DNA of 64,000 nt from Pandoraea horticolens (GCF_902459555.1 NZ_CABPSM010000015.1:62001-126000), one strand, 5' to 3'; shown: positions 33,940 through 45,117, counted from the stretch's first letter. Notes: generated by a model from the letters alone, not told the origin. Made by a program: numbers and translations.

Positions 33940-34470
33940 ATGAACGAACTAATTTTCTGTCCCCGCTGTGCCTCGCCGCTCGACTCGCGTGATGTCGCCG
34001 GGCGTATTCGCCGTGCTTGCCCGGATACCGCCTGCGGTTTCGTCCACTGGGACAATCCTTTGCCGGTGGTCGCCGGCCTTGTGGAGTATCGCGGTCAGAT
34101 CCTGCTGGCGCGCAACGCCGCGTGGACCGAGGGCATGTTCGCGCTCATCACCGGATTTCTCGAGCGCGATGAAACGCCTGAAGATGGCGTGCGGCGCGAG
34201 ATCAAGGAAGAGACCAATCTGGAGACCGCCGCGATTTCGCTGCTCGGCGTCTACGAATTCATGCGCAAGAATGAGTTGATCATCGCCTATCACGCGGTCT
34301 GCGATGGCGATATTCGTCTCTCGGAAGAGCTGGCCGAGTTCCGCCTCGTGTCGCCGGAGCGGGTGCGTCCGTGGCGTGCGGGCACCGGACACGCGGTGGC
34401 TGAGTGGCTGCGCCGACGCAATCTGCCGATCGAATATGTCGATTCGGCAAAGCTGTCGATTGCGGGCTGA
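33940..34470 (+). CDS. Nudix hydrolase with N-terminal zinc ribbon
   Basis: This 176-residue protein has Cys7, Cys10, Cys27 and Cys32, forming a probable zinc ribbon as in NudC-type enzymes. The Nudix box spans Gly72-Leu94 (GFLERDETPEDGVRREIKEE then TNL) and fits GX5EX7REUXEEXGU except Thr for the second last Gly. It probably hydrolyses a nucleoside-diphosphate-linked compound such as ADP-ribose or NADH. It precedes tusA by 89 bp. Confidence 0.88.
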   Translation: MNELIFCPRCASPLDSRDVAGRIRRACPDTACGFVHWDNPLPVVAGLVEYRGQILLARNAAWTEGMFALITGFLERDETPEDGVRREIKEETNLETAAISLLGVYEFMRKNELIIAYHAVCDGDIRLSEELAEFRLVSPERVRPWRAGTGHAVAEWLRRRNLPIEYVDSAKLSIAG

Positions 34471-34559
34471 TGGCGTGGTGCGGCGACTACGGTAGAATCG
34501 CGGTTTGCAGGGTGAACCTGGCACAAGATTCGCACAAGACTGACAAGAGGGACATGAGC

Positions 34560-34787
34560 ATGGAATTTCAGAAAGAAGTCGACGCGAGCGGTCTGAACTG
34601 CCCGCTGCCGATCCTGCGTGCCAAGAAGGCGCTTGCCGAAATGCAGAGCGGCGAAGTGCTGCACATCATTGCCACGGATCCCGGTTCGGCGCGCGACTTC
34701 AGCGCATTTGCCAAGCAAACCGGCAACGAACTCATCGAGTCGCGTGAAGAGGGCAAGACGTTCCATTTCCTGATGCGCCGCCGCTGA
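34560..34787 (+). CDS. tusA: TusA-family sulfur-carrier protein
   Basis: This 75-residue protein has the conserved persulfide Cys14 in GLNCPLPILRAKKAL and the TusA C-terminus. Two ATGs are possible (34554 and 34560); AAGAGG at 34545-34550 is better spaced for 34560. TusA accepts sulfur from IscS for tRNA 2-thiouridine and other sulfur trafficking. Some paralogues in this family serve other sulfur pathways, so the gene name is probable, not certain. Confidence 0.85.
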   Translation: MEFQKEVDASGLNCPLPILRAKKALAEMQSGEVLHIIATDPGSARDFSAFAKQTGNELIESREEGKTFHFLMRRR

Positions 34788-34813
34788 TCGCACGGCATCG
34801 CATCGCGGGCGCA

Positions 34814-34845
34814 AAAAAGCCGACGGACATGCCGTCGGCTTTTTC
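34814..34845. terminator. Bidirectional terminator tusA/galU
   Basis: AGCCGACGG-ACATG-CCGTCGGCT flanked by A-run on the left and T-run on the right, serving both convergent genes. Confidence 0.92.
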
Positions 34846-34866
34846 TTTGGTACCGGTGCCTGACGC

Positions 34867-35751
34867 TTACACGAGATCGCCGTGCGACTCGCGCAGGTAC
34901 TCGCGGAACGCGTCTTTCAGCTCCGGGTGGCGCAGCGCAAACTCCACCGTCGCCTTCAGGTAGCCGAGTTTGCTACCGCAATCGAAGCGCTTGCCCTTGT
35001 AGCGGTACGCCAGGACAACCTCATCGTGCATCAGCTTCTGGATGGCATCCGTCAACTGAATCTCGCCACCTGAACCCGGATTGATCTCGCGGATGCAATC
35101 GAAAATGCGCGGACGCAGCACATAGCGGCCGACGACGCCCAGATTCGACGGCGCGTTTTCCGGTGCCGGCTTCTCGACGATATTCGTCAGCTTGACGATA
35201 TCCTTCTCGCCCCACTCGTTGCCCGCGACGATCCCGTACGAGCGGCTTTGCTCGATGGGGATCTCTTCCACGCCGATGATCGAGCTGTGATACTGGTTGT
35301 ACAGATCGACCATTTGCTTGAGCACCGGCGGATCGCCGTCGAGCAAGTCGTCGGCGAGGATGACCGCGAACGGCTCGTCACCCACGAGCTTTTCTGCGCA
35401 CAGCACGGCATGTCCCAGACCGAGTGCCTTGGGCTGACGCACGTAGAAGCAGTCGATGTGCGGCGGCTTGATCGAATGCACGACGTCGAGCAGTGCCTGC
35501 TTGTTCTTGGCTTCCAGTTCCGCTTCGAGTTCGAAGGCCGTGTCGAAGTGATCTTCGATCGCGCGCTTGTTACGGCCCGTCACGAAGATCATCTCTGTAA
35601 TGCCGGCGGCCGCCGCTTCTTCCACCGCGTACTGAATCAGCGGCTTGTCTACGATGGGCAGCATTTCCTTCGGGCTCGCCTTGGTCGCCGGGAGGAATCG
35701 GGTGCCGAGGCCCGCAACGGGGAACACGGCTTTGGTCACGACGGCTTTCAT
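34867..35751 (-). CDS. galU: UTP-glucose-1-phosphate uridylyltransferase
   Basis: The 294-residue enzyme begins with the nucleotidyltransferase motif [20 protein letters not shown] (GLGTRFLP) and has [10 protein letters not shown] and [13 protein letters not shown] typical of GalU. It makes UDP-glucose for LPS, capsule and trehalose. It follows valS on the same strand after 29 bp and is probably co-transcribed with it. Confidence 0.97.
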   Translation of the reverse strand: MKAVVTKAVFPVAGLGTRFLPATKASPKEMLPIVDKPLIQYAVEEAAAAGITEMIFVTGRNKRAIEDHFDTAFELEAELEAKNKQALLDVVHSIKPPHIDCFYVRQPKALGLGHAVLCAEKLVGDEPFAVILADDLLDGDPPVLKQMVDLYNQYHSSIIGVEEIPIEQSRSYGIVAGNEWGEKDIVKLTNIVEKPAPENAPSNLGVVGRYVLRPRIFDCIREINPGSGGEIQLTDAIQKLMHDEVVLAYRYKGKRFDCGSKLGYLKATVEFALRHPELKDAFREYLRESHGDLV

Positions 35752-35780
35752 TGGTATCTCCCTGGTGGATGTCGAGCGTC

Positions 35781-38642
35781 TCAGGCCGGCAGGCGAGCTA
35801 GCTGGGCCTGCAACTTACCGAGAACGGCTTCAAAGTCGACCAATCGTTGCTTCTCGAGTTCCACGACGTTGGCGGGCGCGCGGGCCACAAAGCTCTCGTT
35901 GGAGAGCTTGCCGTTGCACTTTGCGATTTCGCCTTCGAGACGTTTGACTTCCTTGCCGAGGCGCTCGCGCTCCGCGGCCACGTCGATCTCGACCTTCAAT
36001 GCCAGCTTGTTCGCGCCGACCACGGCGAGCGGCGCACCGGCAGCCTGCGCGTCGAGCGTGGCTTCGTCGGCCAGCACCTGCACCTCGGAGAGCTTTGCGA
36101 GCGTTTGCAGATACGGGGCGATCGACGTGAGGAATGGCACATCGCCCGCGACCAGCAGCGGCACGCGTTGTGCCGGCGACAGGCTCATTTCGCCTCGCAG
36201 ATTACGGCACGCGTCGACGGCAGCCTTCAACTGCTGCATCCAGGCTTCGTCACCTTCGTCGATTTTGCTCGCGTCTGCCACCGGGTACGGCTGCACCATG
36301 ATGCTGGCTTCGCCCGCGGCCTTGTCCTCCGGATAGCGGCCGGCCAGCGGCGCTACCTTCTGCCACAGGGCTTCGGTGATGAACGGAATGATCGGGTGGG
36401 CCAGACGCAGCACCGTTTCCAGCACGCGCAGCAGGGTGCGGCGCGTGGCGCGTTGTTGCGCCGGGGTGCCATTCTGGATCTGCCACTTGGCCAGTTCGAC
36501 GTACCAGTCGCAGTACTCGTCCCACACGAACTTGTAGATCGTGCTGGCGATGTTGTCGAAGCGATAGTCGGCAAAGCCCTTGGCAACGTCGGCTTCCACG
36601 CGCTGCAACAGCGACACGATCCAGCGGTCGGCGCGCGAGAAGTTCAGTTGACCGTCGGGGCCGCAATCGCCCACGCACGGTGCCATGCCGCAGTCCTGGC
36701 CTTCGCAGTTCATCAGCACGAAGCGCGTGGCGTTCCACAGCTTGTTGCAGAAGTTGCGATAACCTTCACAGCGCGCGAGGTCGAAGTTGATGTTCCGGCC
36801 GAGCGTGGCCATCGACGCGAACGTGAAGCGCAGCGCGTCGGTGCCGAACGGCGCAATGCCGTCCGGGAATTCCTTGCGCGTCTTCTTCTCGATGCTCGCC
36901 GCCTGCTTCGGGTTCATCAGGCCGGTCGTGCGCTTGGCGAGGAGGGTGTCGAGCGACACACCGTCGACGATGTCGAGCGGATCGAGCGTGTTGCCCTTCG
37001 ACTTGGACATCTTCTGGCCCTCGGCGTCGCGCACCAGGCCGTGCATGTACACGGTCTTGAAGGGCACCTTGCCGGTGAAGTGCGTGGTCATCATGACCAT
37101 GCGCGCCACCCAGAAGAAGATGATGTCGAAGCCGGTCACGAGCACCGTCGACGGCAGGAAATGCTTCAGTTCGGGCGTCTCTTGCGGCCAGCCGAGCGAC
37201 GAGAACGGCACCAGTGCCGACGAGAACCACGTGTCGAGCACGTCTTCGTCGCGCTTGAGTGCGCCGGTATAGCCGTTCGCGCGTGCCTTCCCGGCAGCTT
37301 CCTCTTCCGTCCGGGCGACGTAGACATTGCCCGCATCGTCATACCATGCGGGAATCTGGTGCCCCCACCAGAGTTGACGCGAGATACACCAGTCCTGAAT
37401 GTTCTCGAGCCACTGGTTGTAAGTCGTCGCCCAGTTTTCCGGCACGAACTTGATTTCACCGTCACGCACGACGTCGAGGGCGACTTCGGTGATCGACTTG
37501 CCCGGATGGAACGTGCCTTCCGGCGCCGGTTTGCTCATCGCGACAAACCATTGGTCGGTGAGCATTGGCTCGATGATCGTGCCGGTGCGGTCGCTGCGCG
37601 GCACCATCAGCTTGTGCGGCTTGACCGATTCGAGCAGCCCCTGGGCGTCGAGGTCGGCCACGATCTGCTTGCGGGCCTCGAAACGATCCAGTCCGCGGTA
37701 CTTTTCCGGGGCGTTCTCGTTGATCTTCGCGTCGAGCGTGAGAATGTTGATCTGCGGCAGGTTGTGGCGCTGGCCCACGGCGTAATCGTTGAAGTCGTGC
37801 GCCGGCGTGACTTTCACCACGCCCGTGCCGAATTCGAGATCGACGTAATCGTCGGCGATGATCGGGATTTCACGATCGGACAGCGGCAGCTTGGCCATCT
37901 GGCCGATCAGGTGCTTGTAGCGCTCGTCTTCCGGATGGACCATCAGCGCTACGTCGCCGAGCATCGTTTCGGGGCGCGTGGTGGCGACCGTGAGCGAGCC
38001 CGAACCATTGGCCAGGGGGTAGCGGATGTGCCACAGCGAGCCTTCTTCTTCCTCGCTGACCACTTCCAGATCGGACACGGCGGTGAGCAGGACCGATTCC
38101 CAGTTCACGAGACGCTTGCCCCGATAGAGCAGCCCTTGCTCGTACAGCGTGACGAACACGTCGCGCACGACACGGGACATCTTTTCGTCCATCGTGAAGT
38201 ATTCGCGGCTCCAGTCGATGGAGGCGCCCAGACGGCGCACCTGACGCGTGATCGTGCTGCCCGACTGTTCCTTCCACTCCCACACGCGCTCGACGAACTT
38301 CTCGCGGCCGAGATCGTGGCGCGAGACCTTCTCGGCGTCGAGCTGGCGCTCGACGACGATCTGCGTGGCGATGCCCGCATGGTCCGTACCCGGCACCCAG
38401 AGGGTGTTGGCCCCCTTCATACGGTGGTAGCGGGTGAGGCCATCCATGATCGTCTGGTTGAACGCATGACCCATGTGCAGCGTGCCGGTAACGTTCGGCG
38501 GCGGCAACTGGATGCTGAAATCTTCGCGGGCGTCGTCGAAAGTCGGCCGGGCATAGCCTCGGCGTTCCCATTCGGGGCCCCAGTGGGCTTCGACGTCCTG
38601 CGGCTCGAAGCTCTTGGCAAGCGTATTGTCGCTGTCGCTCAT
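35781..38642 (-). CDS. valS: Valyl-tRNA synthetase
   Basis: The 953-residue class Ia synthetase has the HIGH motif as HMGHAF in [15 protein letters not shown] and KMSKSKGN. The CP1 editing domain and a C-terminal coiled-coil ([19 protein letters not shown]) are present. Length matches the bacterial enzyme. It is transcribed divergently from uvrD across 111 bp and is followed by galU. Confidence 0.98.
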   Translation of the reverse strand: MSDSDNTLAKSFEPQDVEAHWGPEWERRGYARPTFDDAREDFSIQLPPPNVTGTLHMGHAFNQTIMDGLTRYHRMKGANTLWVPGTDHAGIATQIVVERQLDAEKVSRHDLGREKFVERVWEWKEQSGSTITRQVRRLGASIDWSREYFTMDEKMSRVVRDVFVTLYEQGLLYRGKRLVNWESVLLTAVSDLEVVSEEEEGSLWHIRYPLANGSGSLTVATTRPETMLGDVALMVHPEDERYKHLIGQMAKLPLSDREIPIIADDYVDLEFGTGVVKVTPAHDFNDYAVGQRHNLPQINILTLDAKINENAPEKYRGLDRFEARKQIVADLDAQGLLESVKPHKLMVPRSDRTGTIIEPMLTDQWFVAMSKPAPEGTFHPGKSITEVALDVVRDGEIKFVPENWATTYNQWLENIQDWCISRQLWWGHQIPAWYDDAGNVYVARTEEEAAGKARANGYTGALKRDEDVLDTWFSSALVPFSSLGWPQETPELKHFLPSTVLVTGFDIIFFWVARMVMMTTHFTGKVPFKTVYMHGLVRDAEGQKMSKSKGNTLDPLDIVDGVSLDTLLAKRTTGLMNPKQAASIEKKTRKEFPDGIAPFGTDALRFTFASMATLGRNINFDLARCEGYRNFCNKLWNATRFVLMNCEGQDCGMAPCVGDCGPDGQLNFSRADRWIVSLLQRVEADVAKGFADYRFDNIASTIYKFVWDEYCDWYVELAKWQIQNGTPAQQRATRRTLLRVLETVLRLAHPIIPFITEALWQKVAPLAGRYPEDKAAGEASIMVQPYPVADASKIDEGDEAWMQQLKAAVDACRNLRGEMSLSPAQRVPLLVAGDVPFLTSIAPYLQTLAKLSEVQVLADEATLDAQAAGAPLAVVGANKLALKVEIDVAAERERLGKEVKRLEGEIAKCNGKLSNESFVARAPANVVELEKQRLVDFEAVLGKLQAQLARLPA

Positions 38643-38677
38643 GGATTGGATGGACCGTGTAATGCGTGAAACCCTGA

Positions 38678-38683
38678 ATTATA
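38678..38683 (-). promoter_or_regulatory. Candidate -10 of valS
   Basis: TATAAT read on the minus strand, 36 bases before the valS ATG. No strong -35 at normal spacing. Confidence 0.4.
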
Positions 38684-38719
38684 AAAGATTCGGTGCCGTT
38701 TCCGCGGCGCAGCAGGATT

Positions 38720-38725
38720 TATAAT
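38720..38725 (+). promoter_or_regulatory. Candidate -10 of uvrD
   Basis: TATAAT in GGATTTATAATCGGGC, 29 bases before the uvrD ATG. Confidence 0.45.
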
Positions 38726-38753
38726 CGGGCTTCACTCGAAATTCCCTCCCGAC

Positions 38754-41075
38754 ATGCCCGATCTGCTAGCGAATCTGAACCCCGAACAACTGGCCGCCGT
38801 GACCCTCCCGGACGAGCCAGCCCTCATTCTCGCGGGCGCAGGTTCCGGCAAGACGCGCGTGCTGACCACCCGTATCGCCTGGCTGATACAGCAGGGCCAT
38901 GTTAGTCCGGCCGGTATTCTGGCGGTGACCTTCACCAACAAGGCGGCCAAGGAAATGCAGGCCCGTCTGGGGGCCATGCTGCCGATCAGCACCCGTGCCA
39001 TGTGGATCGGCACCTTCCACGGGCTGTGCAACCGCATGCTGCGCGCGCATTTCCGCGACGCCGGGCTGCCGCAGAGCTTCCAGATCCTCGATCAGGCCGA
39101 CCAACTCTCCGCCATCAAGCGAATGATGAAAGCGGCGAATGTCGACGATGAGAAGTATCCGCCGAAAAACCTGCAGTATTTCATCAATAACGCCAAGGAG
39201 CAGGGCCTGCGCCCTCACGAGGTCGAGGCCAACGACGCCTTCAACCAGAAGTTCGTCGAGCTGTACACCACCTATCAGGAGCAGTGCCAGCGCGAAGGGG
39301 TGGTCGATTTTGCCGAATTGCTGCTGCGCTGTTTCGAGTTGCTCAAGCATAACGAACCGCTGCGGGTGCATTACCAATCGCGCTTTCGTCACATTCTCGT
39401 CGACGAGTTCCAGGACACGAACAAACTCCAGTACGCATGGCTCAAGATGCTCGCGGGGTCGAACGCAGCAGTATTTGCCGTGGGCGACGACGATCAGAGT
39501 ATTTACGCCTTTCGTGGTGCCAACGTCGGCAATATGGCTGACTTCGAGCGCGAATTCCGCGTTCGGCACATGATCAAGCTGGAGCAGAACTATCGGTCGC
39601 ACGGCAACATCCTCGACGCCGCCAATGCGTTGATTTCGAATAACGCGCGGCGTCTGGGCAAGAATTTGCGCACCGATGCGGGGCATGGCGAGCTGATCCG
39701 GGTCTACGAAGCCGCGACCGACTTGCAGGAGGCCAGCTGGCTGGTCGATGAAATCAAGGCGCTCGTTGCACAGGGGCTGTCGCGTCAGGACATCGCCATT
39801 CTGTACCGCAGCAATGCCCAGTCGCGAGTGATGGAACACGCGCTGGTGGGGGCGGGCATCGCGTACCGCGTGTATGGCGGGCTGCGCTTCTTCGAGCGTC
39901 AGGAAGTCAAGCATGCGCTGGCCTATTTGCGTCTGATCGAGAATCCGAACGACGACACGGCATTTGCCCGTGTCGTGAACTTCCCGACGCGCGGGATCGG
40001 CGCACGGTCGCTGGAGCAACTGGCTGACGCGGCGCGTCTGTACAACTGCTCGATGTACGCCGCCGTGCCCTATATGACCGGCAAGGCGGGCACCAATCTG
40101 ACGGCATTCGTCCGGTTGATCGAGCAGATGCGTCAGGACACCGCGCGCCTTACGCTGCCGGAGGTCGTCACGCACGTCATCGACGCGAGCGGGCTGATCG
40201 CGCACTATCAAACCGAGAAGGAAGGTCAGGATCGCATCGAGAACTTGCAGGAACTGGTGCACGCCGCCACGGCGTTTATCGCCGAGGAAGGTTATGGGCT
40301 CGACGCGCCGGCGCGTCTGATCGCCATGCGTCCTGCGCTGCCGGGCGCCCCCGATGTCCTGGCCTCGCCCGACGGCGTGGTGGACGCCGACACGCCCGTG
40401 GAGATGACCCCGCTCGCCGGTTTCCTGTCGCACGCCTCGCTTGAGGCCGGGGACAATCAGGCCGAGGCCGGGCAGGACGCCGTGCAACTCATGACGGTTC
40501 ATGCCGCCAAGGGGCTGGAATTCACGGCGGTCTTCGTCACCGGGCTGGAGGAGGGGCTGTTCCCGCACGAAAACAGTGCGCTCGAACTCGACGGTCTCGA
40601 AGAAGAACGCCGGTTGATGTATGTGGCGATCACGCGGGCTAAGGAACGGCTATATCTCTCGTTCACCCAAAGCCGCATGCTGCATGGTCAGACACGCTAC
40701 AACGTGCGTTCGCGCTTCTTCGAGGAAATCCCGGACGCGGTGCTGAAGTTCCTGACGCCGCGTGCGCAACCGGGGGGGCGTCTGGGGCAAGCCGAGCCGG
40801 CGTGGGGGCGTGACTGGTTCTCGCGTCCGCAAGTGGGCGCGACGAAGCAGGACGAATGGGTGGCGACAAAGTCGGAGCAGGCGCTTGCCGACCGTTCGCG
40901 CGCATCGGAGACCGGCTTCAAGCTGGGGCAGGGGGTCTTCCACACCAAGTTCGGCGAGGGCAAGATCATCGGGCTCGAGGGGGTGGGCGTGGAAGCCCGG
41001 GCGCATGTGAAATTCGGCCGTCATGGCGAGAAGTGGCTCGCACTGGCCGTCGCGAAGCTCCAGCCGATCGAGTAA
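38754..41075 (+). CDS. uvrD: DNA helicase II, UvrD type
   Basis: The 773-residue SF1A helicase has Walker A GAGSGKT at residues 28-34, motif II VDEFQDTNKLQYAW, motif III GDDDQSIYAFRGA, motif V TVHAAKGLEFTAVFV and motif VI YVAITRAKERLYL. The C-terminal Tudor-like domain (GQGVFHTKFGEGKIIGLEG) is the UvrD/PcrA RNA-polymerase-binding part, which separates it from Rep. It acts in nucleotide excision and mismatch repair. Confidence 0.93.
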   Translation: MPDLLANLNPEQLAAVTLPDEPALILAGAGSGKTRVLTTRIAWLIQQGHVSPAGILAVTFTNKAAKEMQARLGAMLPISTRAMWIGTFHGLCNRMLRAHFRDAGLPQSFQILDQADQLSAIKRMMKAANVDDEKYPPKNLQYFINNAKEQGLRPHEVEANDAFNQKFVELYTTYQEQCQREGVVDFAELLLRCFELLKHNEPLRVHYQSRFRHILVDEFQDTNKLQYAWLKMLAGSNAAVFAVGDDDQSIYAFRGANVGNMADFEREFRVRHMIKLEQNYRSHGNILDAANALISNNARRLGKNLRTDAGHGELIRVYEAATDLQEASWLVDEIKALVAQGLSRQDIAILYRSNAQSRVMEHALVGAGIAYRVYGGLRFFERQEVKHALAYLRLIENPNDDTAFARVVNFPTRGIGARSLEQLADAARLYNCSMYAAVPYMTGKAGTNLTAFVRLIEQMRQDTARLTLPEVVTHVIDASGLIAHYQTEKEGQDRIENLQELVHAATAFIAEEGYGLDAPARLIAMRPALPGAPDVLASPDGVVDADTPVEMTPLAGFLSHASLEAGDNQAEAGQDAVQLMTVHAAKGLEFTAVFVTGLEEGLFPHENSALELDGLEEERRLMYVAITRAKERLYLSFTQSRMLHGQTRYNVRSRFFEEIPDAVLKFLTPRAQPGGRLGQAEPAWGRDWFSRPQVGATKQDEWVATKSEQALADRSRASETGFKLGQGVFHTKFGEGKIIGLEGVGVEARAHVKFGRHGEKWLALAVAKLQPIE

Positions 41076-41097
41076 CGACGGCGTCGTTACCCATGAC

Positions 41098-41125
41098 AAA
41101 GGGCACCCGAGGGTGCCCTTTGTTT
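41098..41125. terminator. Terminator after uvrD
   Basis: AAAGGGCACC-CGAG-GGTGCCCTTT followed by GTTTTG. Confidence 0.85.
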
Positions 41126-41145
41126 TGCCGGTCGCTTGCCTGCGG

Positions 41146-41955
41146 TTATGCCTCCGGCGGCGCGACGTTCGGATCGATGGCGCCGATTTCCTGTACGCCG
41201 AAGCAGCCGCGATAGGTGGCATAGAACGAGCAGTACAGCACTGCCGTGAACAGGATCGAGTACGGCATGAGTATGAGCATTGCGTACTGATGAATGCCCA
41301 TCGCGGCCATCGTCAGCGCCACGATCAGCGGCAGCACCGTGGCAATGACCGCCGTGCACAGCCCATAGACAAAGAAGGCGCGCAGGTTGCGTACGCAGGC
41401 CGTCCAACTGAAGAAGAGCGCCTTGACGGGCGTGACGTCGTGCCATGCCACGAGCACCGGTGCGAACCAGAACATCATCGCCACCGGAACGTAGGCTACC
41501 GCCGCCGCCAGCATCGCCTGGCCCATCGAACCGTTCACGAGCGACTCTTCGCTGATGCGGCCGCCGAAGAGCATCTTGTTTAGCAGATCGCCGCCGTCGA
41601 AGAGTGCCGAGAACAGGAACACAGCAGCCATCGCCACAATGTAATAGCCGCCGAGGATCAGCAGGCGGCGCGAGACTTCCTTGCCGTGACCGCGAAAGCC
41701 GTCGAGCAGCACGTTCGGCAACACCTGCTTGCTCTTGATGATGTCACGGCAGGCGGCCATGAAGCCGACGGACAAGCCAGGGATGAACAGCAGCGGCAGG
41801 AACGCGCCCACGACCGGCGGGATCGACAACAGCATCACGCCAAACAAATAGGCGAAGAGCAGCGTCAGAATGGCGAGTGGGTTCTTGCGGAACAGCCAGA
41901 TACCCTGGCGCAGCCACACATAACCACTCTTCGGCGGGACTTCAAGCAATTGCAT
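41146..41955 (-). CDS. BPSS1780-type conserved membrane protein
   Basis: ATG at 41955 (MQLLEVPPKSGYVWLRQGIW) gives 269 residues with about six hydrophobic helices. The opening WLRQGIWLFRKNPLAIL matches the betaproteobacterial BPSS1780 family, whose function is unknown. It follows thrB on the same strand after 31 bp, a pairing I recall from Burkholderiales genomes. The frame extending upstream into thrB is a shadow. Confidence 0.82.
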   Translation of the reverse strand: MQLLEVPPKSGYVWLRQGIWLFRKNPLAILTLLFAYLFGVMLLSIPPVVGAFLPLLFIPGLSVGFMAACRDIIKSKQVLPNVLLDGFRGHGKEVSRRLLILGGYYIVAMAAVFLFSALFDGGDLLNKMLFGGRISEESLVNGSMGQAMLAAAVAYVPVAMMFWFAPVLVAWHDVTPVKALFFSWTACVRNLRAFFVYGLCTAVIATVLPLIVALTMAAMGIHQYAMLILMPYSILFTAVLYCSFYATYRGCFGVQEIGAIDPNVAPPEA

Positions 41956-41986
41956 AGGGTTCGAATGACTCCGATAGGACGTCAGG

Positions 41987-42958
41987 TTACAGCCACGGGA
42001 TGGAAACGGCTTCGATGCGTTCGCGCAGGATTCGTTCGAAATGCCCCGGATCGTGCGGCTTGAGCATTTCGGCCGCGCGCGGCAAGTGAAAATCATACAG
42101 GCGCGACACCCAGAAGCGCAGCGCTCCCGCCCGGAGCATATCGCGCCAGTGCGACGCTTCGATGCTCGTGAGCGGGCGCACCGTCTCATAGGCGCGCAGC
42201 ATGGCATGCACGCGAGTCTCGTCGAGCACGCCGGTCGACAGGTCGCAGCACCAGTCGTTGACCGTCACGGCCAGATCGAACAGCCACTTGTCGCAACCTG
42301 CGAAGTAGAAATCGAAGAATCCGCCCAGGCGGGGCGAACCGTCTTCGGCCTTGTCGAACAACACGTTGTCGCGGAACAGGTCGCAGTGGCAGGGGCCGGC
42401 CGGCATCTCGAGATAGTCGGTCGACGCGAAAAACGCCTCCTGATGCGCCATCTCGCTTTGCAGCAACGCGCGTTCCGCGTCGCTCAGGAACGGCATGATT
42501 TCGGGCGTCGCTTCGCGCCACCACGGCAGGCTGCGCAGGTTGGCCTGCTCGAGGGTGAAGTCGCGCCCAGCCAGGTGCATGCGTGCGAGCATGGCGCCGA
42601 CGTGCGTGCAGTGTGCCGGCGCGGGCGCCAGTTCGGAGCGTCCCGCCAGCTTGGTGACGATGGTCGCGGGCTTGCCGTTCAACTCGCCCAGAATCTCGCC
42701 CGTGCGATCGGGAATCGGATCGGGCACAGGCACGCTGTGATGCGCGAGGTGGCCCATCAGTTGAAGATAGAACGGCAACTGTGTCGCGGTAAGCTTCTCG
42801 AACAGCGTCAGCACGAACTCGCCGCGCTCGGTCGTCAGGAAGTAGTTGGTGTTTTCAATGCCGGAGCTGATGCCCCGGAAATCGAGAACATTCCCCAAAT
42901 CGTAGCGTTGCAGCCATTGCTGGAGCTGCTCGGGCGAGACGGAAGTGAAAACGGCCAT
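41987..42958 (-). CDS. thrB: Homoserine kinase (APH-fold type)
   Basis: Start taken at [16 protein letters not shown] (ATG ending 42958), the usual N-terminus; a 10-residue-longer frame exists. The 323-residue protein has the aminoglycoside-phosphotransferase fold with [22 protein letters not shown] and the catalytic loop [14 protein letters not shown] (Asp and Asn). It phosphorylates homoserine for threonine synthesis. It is unrelated to the GHMP-type ThrB of E. coli. Order thrB, BPSS1780-type gene, with DUF2782 upstream, suggests an operon. Confidence 0.92.
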   Translation of the reverse strand: MAVFTSVSPEQLQQWLQRYDLGNVLDFRGISSGIENTNYFLTTERGEFVLTLFEKLTATQLPFYLQLMGHLAHHSVPVPDPIPDRTGEILGELNGKPATIVTKLAGRSELAPAPAHCTHVGAMLARMHLAGRDFTLEQANLRSLPWWREATPEIMPFLSDAERALLQSEMAHQEAFFASTDYLEMPAGPCHCDLFRDNVLFDKAEDGSPRLGGFFDFYFAGCDKWLFDLAVTVNDWCCDLSTGVLDETRVHAMLRAYETVRPLTSIEASHWRDMLRAGALRFWVSRLYDFHLPRAAEMLKPHDPGHFERILRERIEAVSIPWL

Positions 42959-43086
42959 GCGTGCGTTGAGTGGAGGTGTCTCAGACAAACGGCCCGTGCA
43001 CGTGCACCGGGCCGCTGAATCAAGACATACAGGAAGCTGGCGTGCCGCCAGGCGGCACGCGGAGGTGAGTCAGATTACCAGAGATG

Positions 43087-43458
43087 TCAGAACTTCAGAC
43101 CGACGGACGGCAAGCGATCGTTTTGCGACGTGTTGTCGCGCGCTCGCGGCGAGTTGTCCGGCGGCGTGGTCAACTGGTAATTAGTGCCGAATCGGGAATG
43201 GACATCGATCTCCGTCGGCTTGCCGCGATCACGGTACTCGGTCACGGTCGTGCCTTGGTCGTTGACGTAGTAGCTCGGCTTGCGTTCCTGGTTGACGTCC
43301 ACCGACGAGGTGCTGGTGGCAGCGGCGCGGGCGTCGGCCTCGCGTTTGGCGGCTTGCGCGGCGGTTTCCTTGCCATCCTGGGCAAATGCATGGCCGGTGA
43401 GCAGCAGGCCGGCACCGAACAGCAGGGGCAGGGCACGGGAAAGGCGCGTTTTCATCAT
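43087..43458 (-). CDS. DUF2782 periplasmic protein
   Basis: Two adjacent ATGs (43458 and 43455) follow CGGAGAATA. The 123-residue product has a signal peptide ([20 protein letters not shown], cut after HAFA), then a charged Ala-rich linker and a small domain (YYVNDQGTTVTEYRDRGKPT, then YQLTTPPDNSP). This is DUF2782, usually found between polA and thrB in Burkholderiales. Function is unknown. Confidence 0.8.
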   Translation of the reverse strand: MMKTRLSRALPLLFGAGLLLTGHAFAQDGKETAAQAAKREADARAAATSTSSVDVNQERKPSYYVNDQGTTVTEYRDRGKPTEIDVHSRFGTNYQLTTPPDNSPRARDNTSQNDRLPSVGLKF

Positions 43459-43821
43459 TATTCTCCGAGGGCGGGAACGCATCCGCGACGTTGGGGCGAG
43501 CCGGGCCGGCGCAGCGGGTTCCAATATGTCCATTCTATCAAACGTCCCCCGCTTCGCATCGTGAAATCGCGTTGAATACGCCGTGGTTCCTCGCCTGCGG
43601 GGCGGTGCTGAGCTTCAGACAGCCGTTTCGGGGTGCATGAGCGGGTGCGTGAGAGGGTGTCCGGCCAGTCGGGAGCGCGCGATCGCGGTCTGCTATATTC
43701 CTCTGGGTAATAAGCGAATCACGAAACGGTCGTTTTCCTCGCTGCCGCGTTCTGGCATCCTCGGAGACTGTCTTGATGGGTGGCCGCGTGCCGCCCATCT
43801 GCATTCTGGAGTCCGCAATTC

Positions 43822-45057
43822 ATGTCGTCTTCCTCTGCTTCCGCCGCTGTCAAAGCGGCCCCGCCTTCGCCGTCCGCATATAACGCCCGGCCGCTCGCCA
43901 TTGCGCTGGTGCTGATTGCCATCGGCATCGCCTATCTGCAAGCCACCGTGGGCCCGAAGCAGGCCGCGCTGGCCGGCGTTGGCGCGCTGCTCGGTGTGGC
44001 ACTCTATCACGCGGCGTTCGGCTTTACGTCGGCCTGGCGTGTGTTCATTGCAGATCGTCGCGGTGCGGGTCTACGTGCGCAAATGGTCATGCTCGCCGTC
44101 GGCGTCTTGCTGTTCTTCCCCGCGCTGGCCGATGGAACGCTCTTCGGTAACAAGGTCGTCGGACTCGTCTCGCCGGTCGGCGTATCGGTGGCGTTTGGTG
44201 CTTTCATTTTCGGCATCGGCATGCAACTCGGCGGCGGCTGCGCGTCGGGCACGCTTTACACGGTGGGGGGCGGCAGCACGCGCATGATCGTCACGCTGGC
44301 CGCCTTCATCGTCGGTTCGGTGGTCGCGACGGCACATCTGCCCTGGTGGGAGTCGTTGCCGCATATCAAGCCGGTCTCGCTGGTCAAGGTGTGGGGGCTG
44401 TGGCCTGCGCTTATCGCGAACCTCGTGCTGTTCGCTGCGATCGGTGCTTTCACGTTGTGGGCGGAAAAGCGCCGTCATGGCCGGGTCGTCGGCGTGCCGA
44501 TGACGCGTAGCGCGAAGGGCACGCCCGCGCTCTTGCGTGGTCCGTGGCCACCGCTGTGGGGGGCGTTGGCGCTGGTGCTGCTGAACTACGCGACGCTGGC
44601 GCTGGCTGGTCGTCCGTGGGGCGTGACGTCGGCATTCGCTCTCTGGGGCGCCAAGGCCTTCATGGCGCTCGGCGTCGACGTGGCCTCGTGGCCATACTGG
44701 GCGAAGCAGGTCAACGTGCTGAATGCCCCGGTCACGCAGGATGTTACGTCCGTGATGGACATCGGCATCATTCTCGGGGCGCTCGCGGCTGCCTCCATCG
44801 CCGGCAAGTTCGCTCCCGTGTGGAAGATTCCGGTGCGCTCGCTGATTGCGGCCGTCGTGGGCGGGTTGCTGCTCGGTTACGGCGCGCGTCTGGCGTACGG
44901 CTGCAATATCGGGGCGTATTTCAGCGGCATCATTTCGGGCAGCCTGCACGGCTGGCTGTGGCTGGTGGCAGCGTTCTTCGGCAATGTGTTCGGCACACGT
45001 CTGCGCCCGCTGTTCGGTCTGGAGGTAGAAACCACCCCGCGCGAAACTGGCTGCTGA
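43822..45057 (+). CDS. YeeE/YedE (TsuA-like) sulfur-compound transporter
   Basis: ATG 43822 with CTGGAG upstream gives 411 residues with about nine or more membrane helices. Two Cys motifs match thiosulfate transporter TsuA: GGGCASGTLYTVGGGS (near residue 140) and YGCNIGAYFSGIISG (near residue 360). In TsuA these Cys relay the thiosulfate ion through the membrane. It may import thiosulfate or another small sulfur anion. tusA (34560) and the sulfurtransferase (52504) are elsewhere in this window and not linked. Confidence 0.87.
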   Translation: MSSSSASAAVKAAPPSPSAYNARPLAIALVLIAIGIAYLQATVGPKQAALAGVGALLGVALYHAAFGFTSAWRVFIADRRGAGLRAQMVMLAVGVLLFFPALADGTLFGNKVVGLVSPVGVSVAFGAFIFGIGMQLGGGCASGTLYTVGGGSTRMIVTLAAFIVGSVVATAHLPWWESLPHIKPVSLVKVWGLWPALIANLVLFAAIGAFTLWAEKRRHGRVVGVPMTRSAKGTPALLRGPWPPLWGALALVLLNYATLALAGRPWGVTSAFALWGAKAFMALGVDVASWPYWAKQVNVLNAPVTQDVTSVMDIGIILGALAAASIAGKFAPVWKIPVRSLIAAVVGGLLLGYGARLAYGCNIGAYFSGIISGSLHGWLWLVAAFFGNVFGTRLRPLFGLEVETTPRETGC

Positions 45058-45117
45058 TCGACACAATGCCTCGGCAGATCTCGTGTCTGCCAGGAAAACG
45101 GCGCTCGCGATAACGGA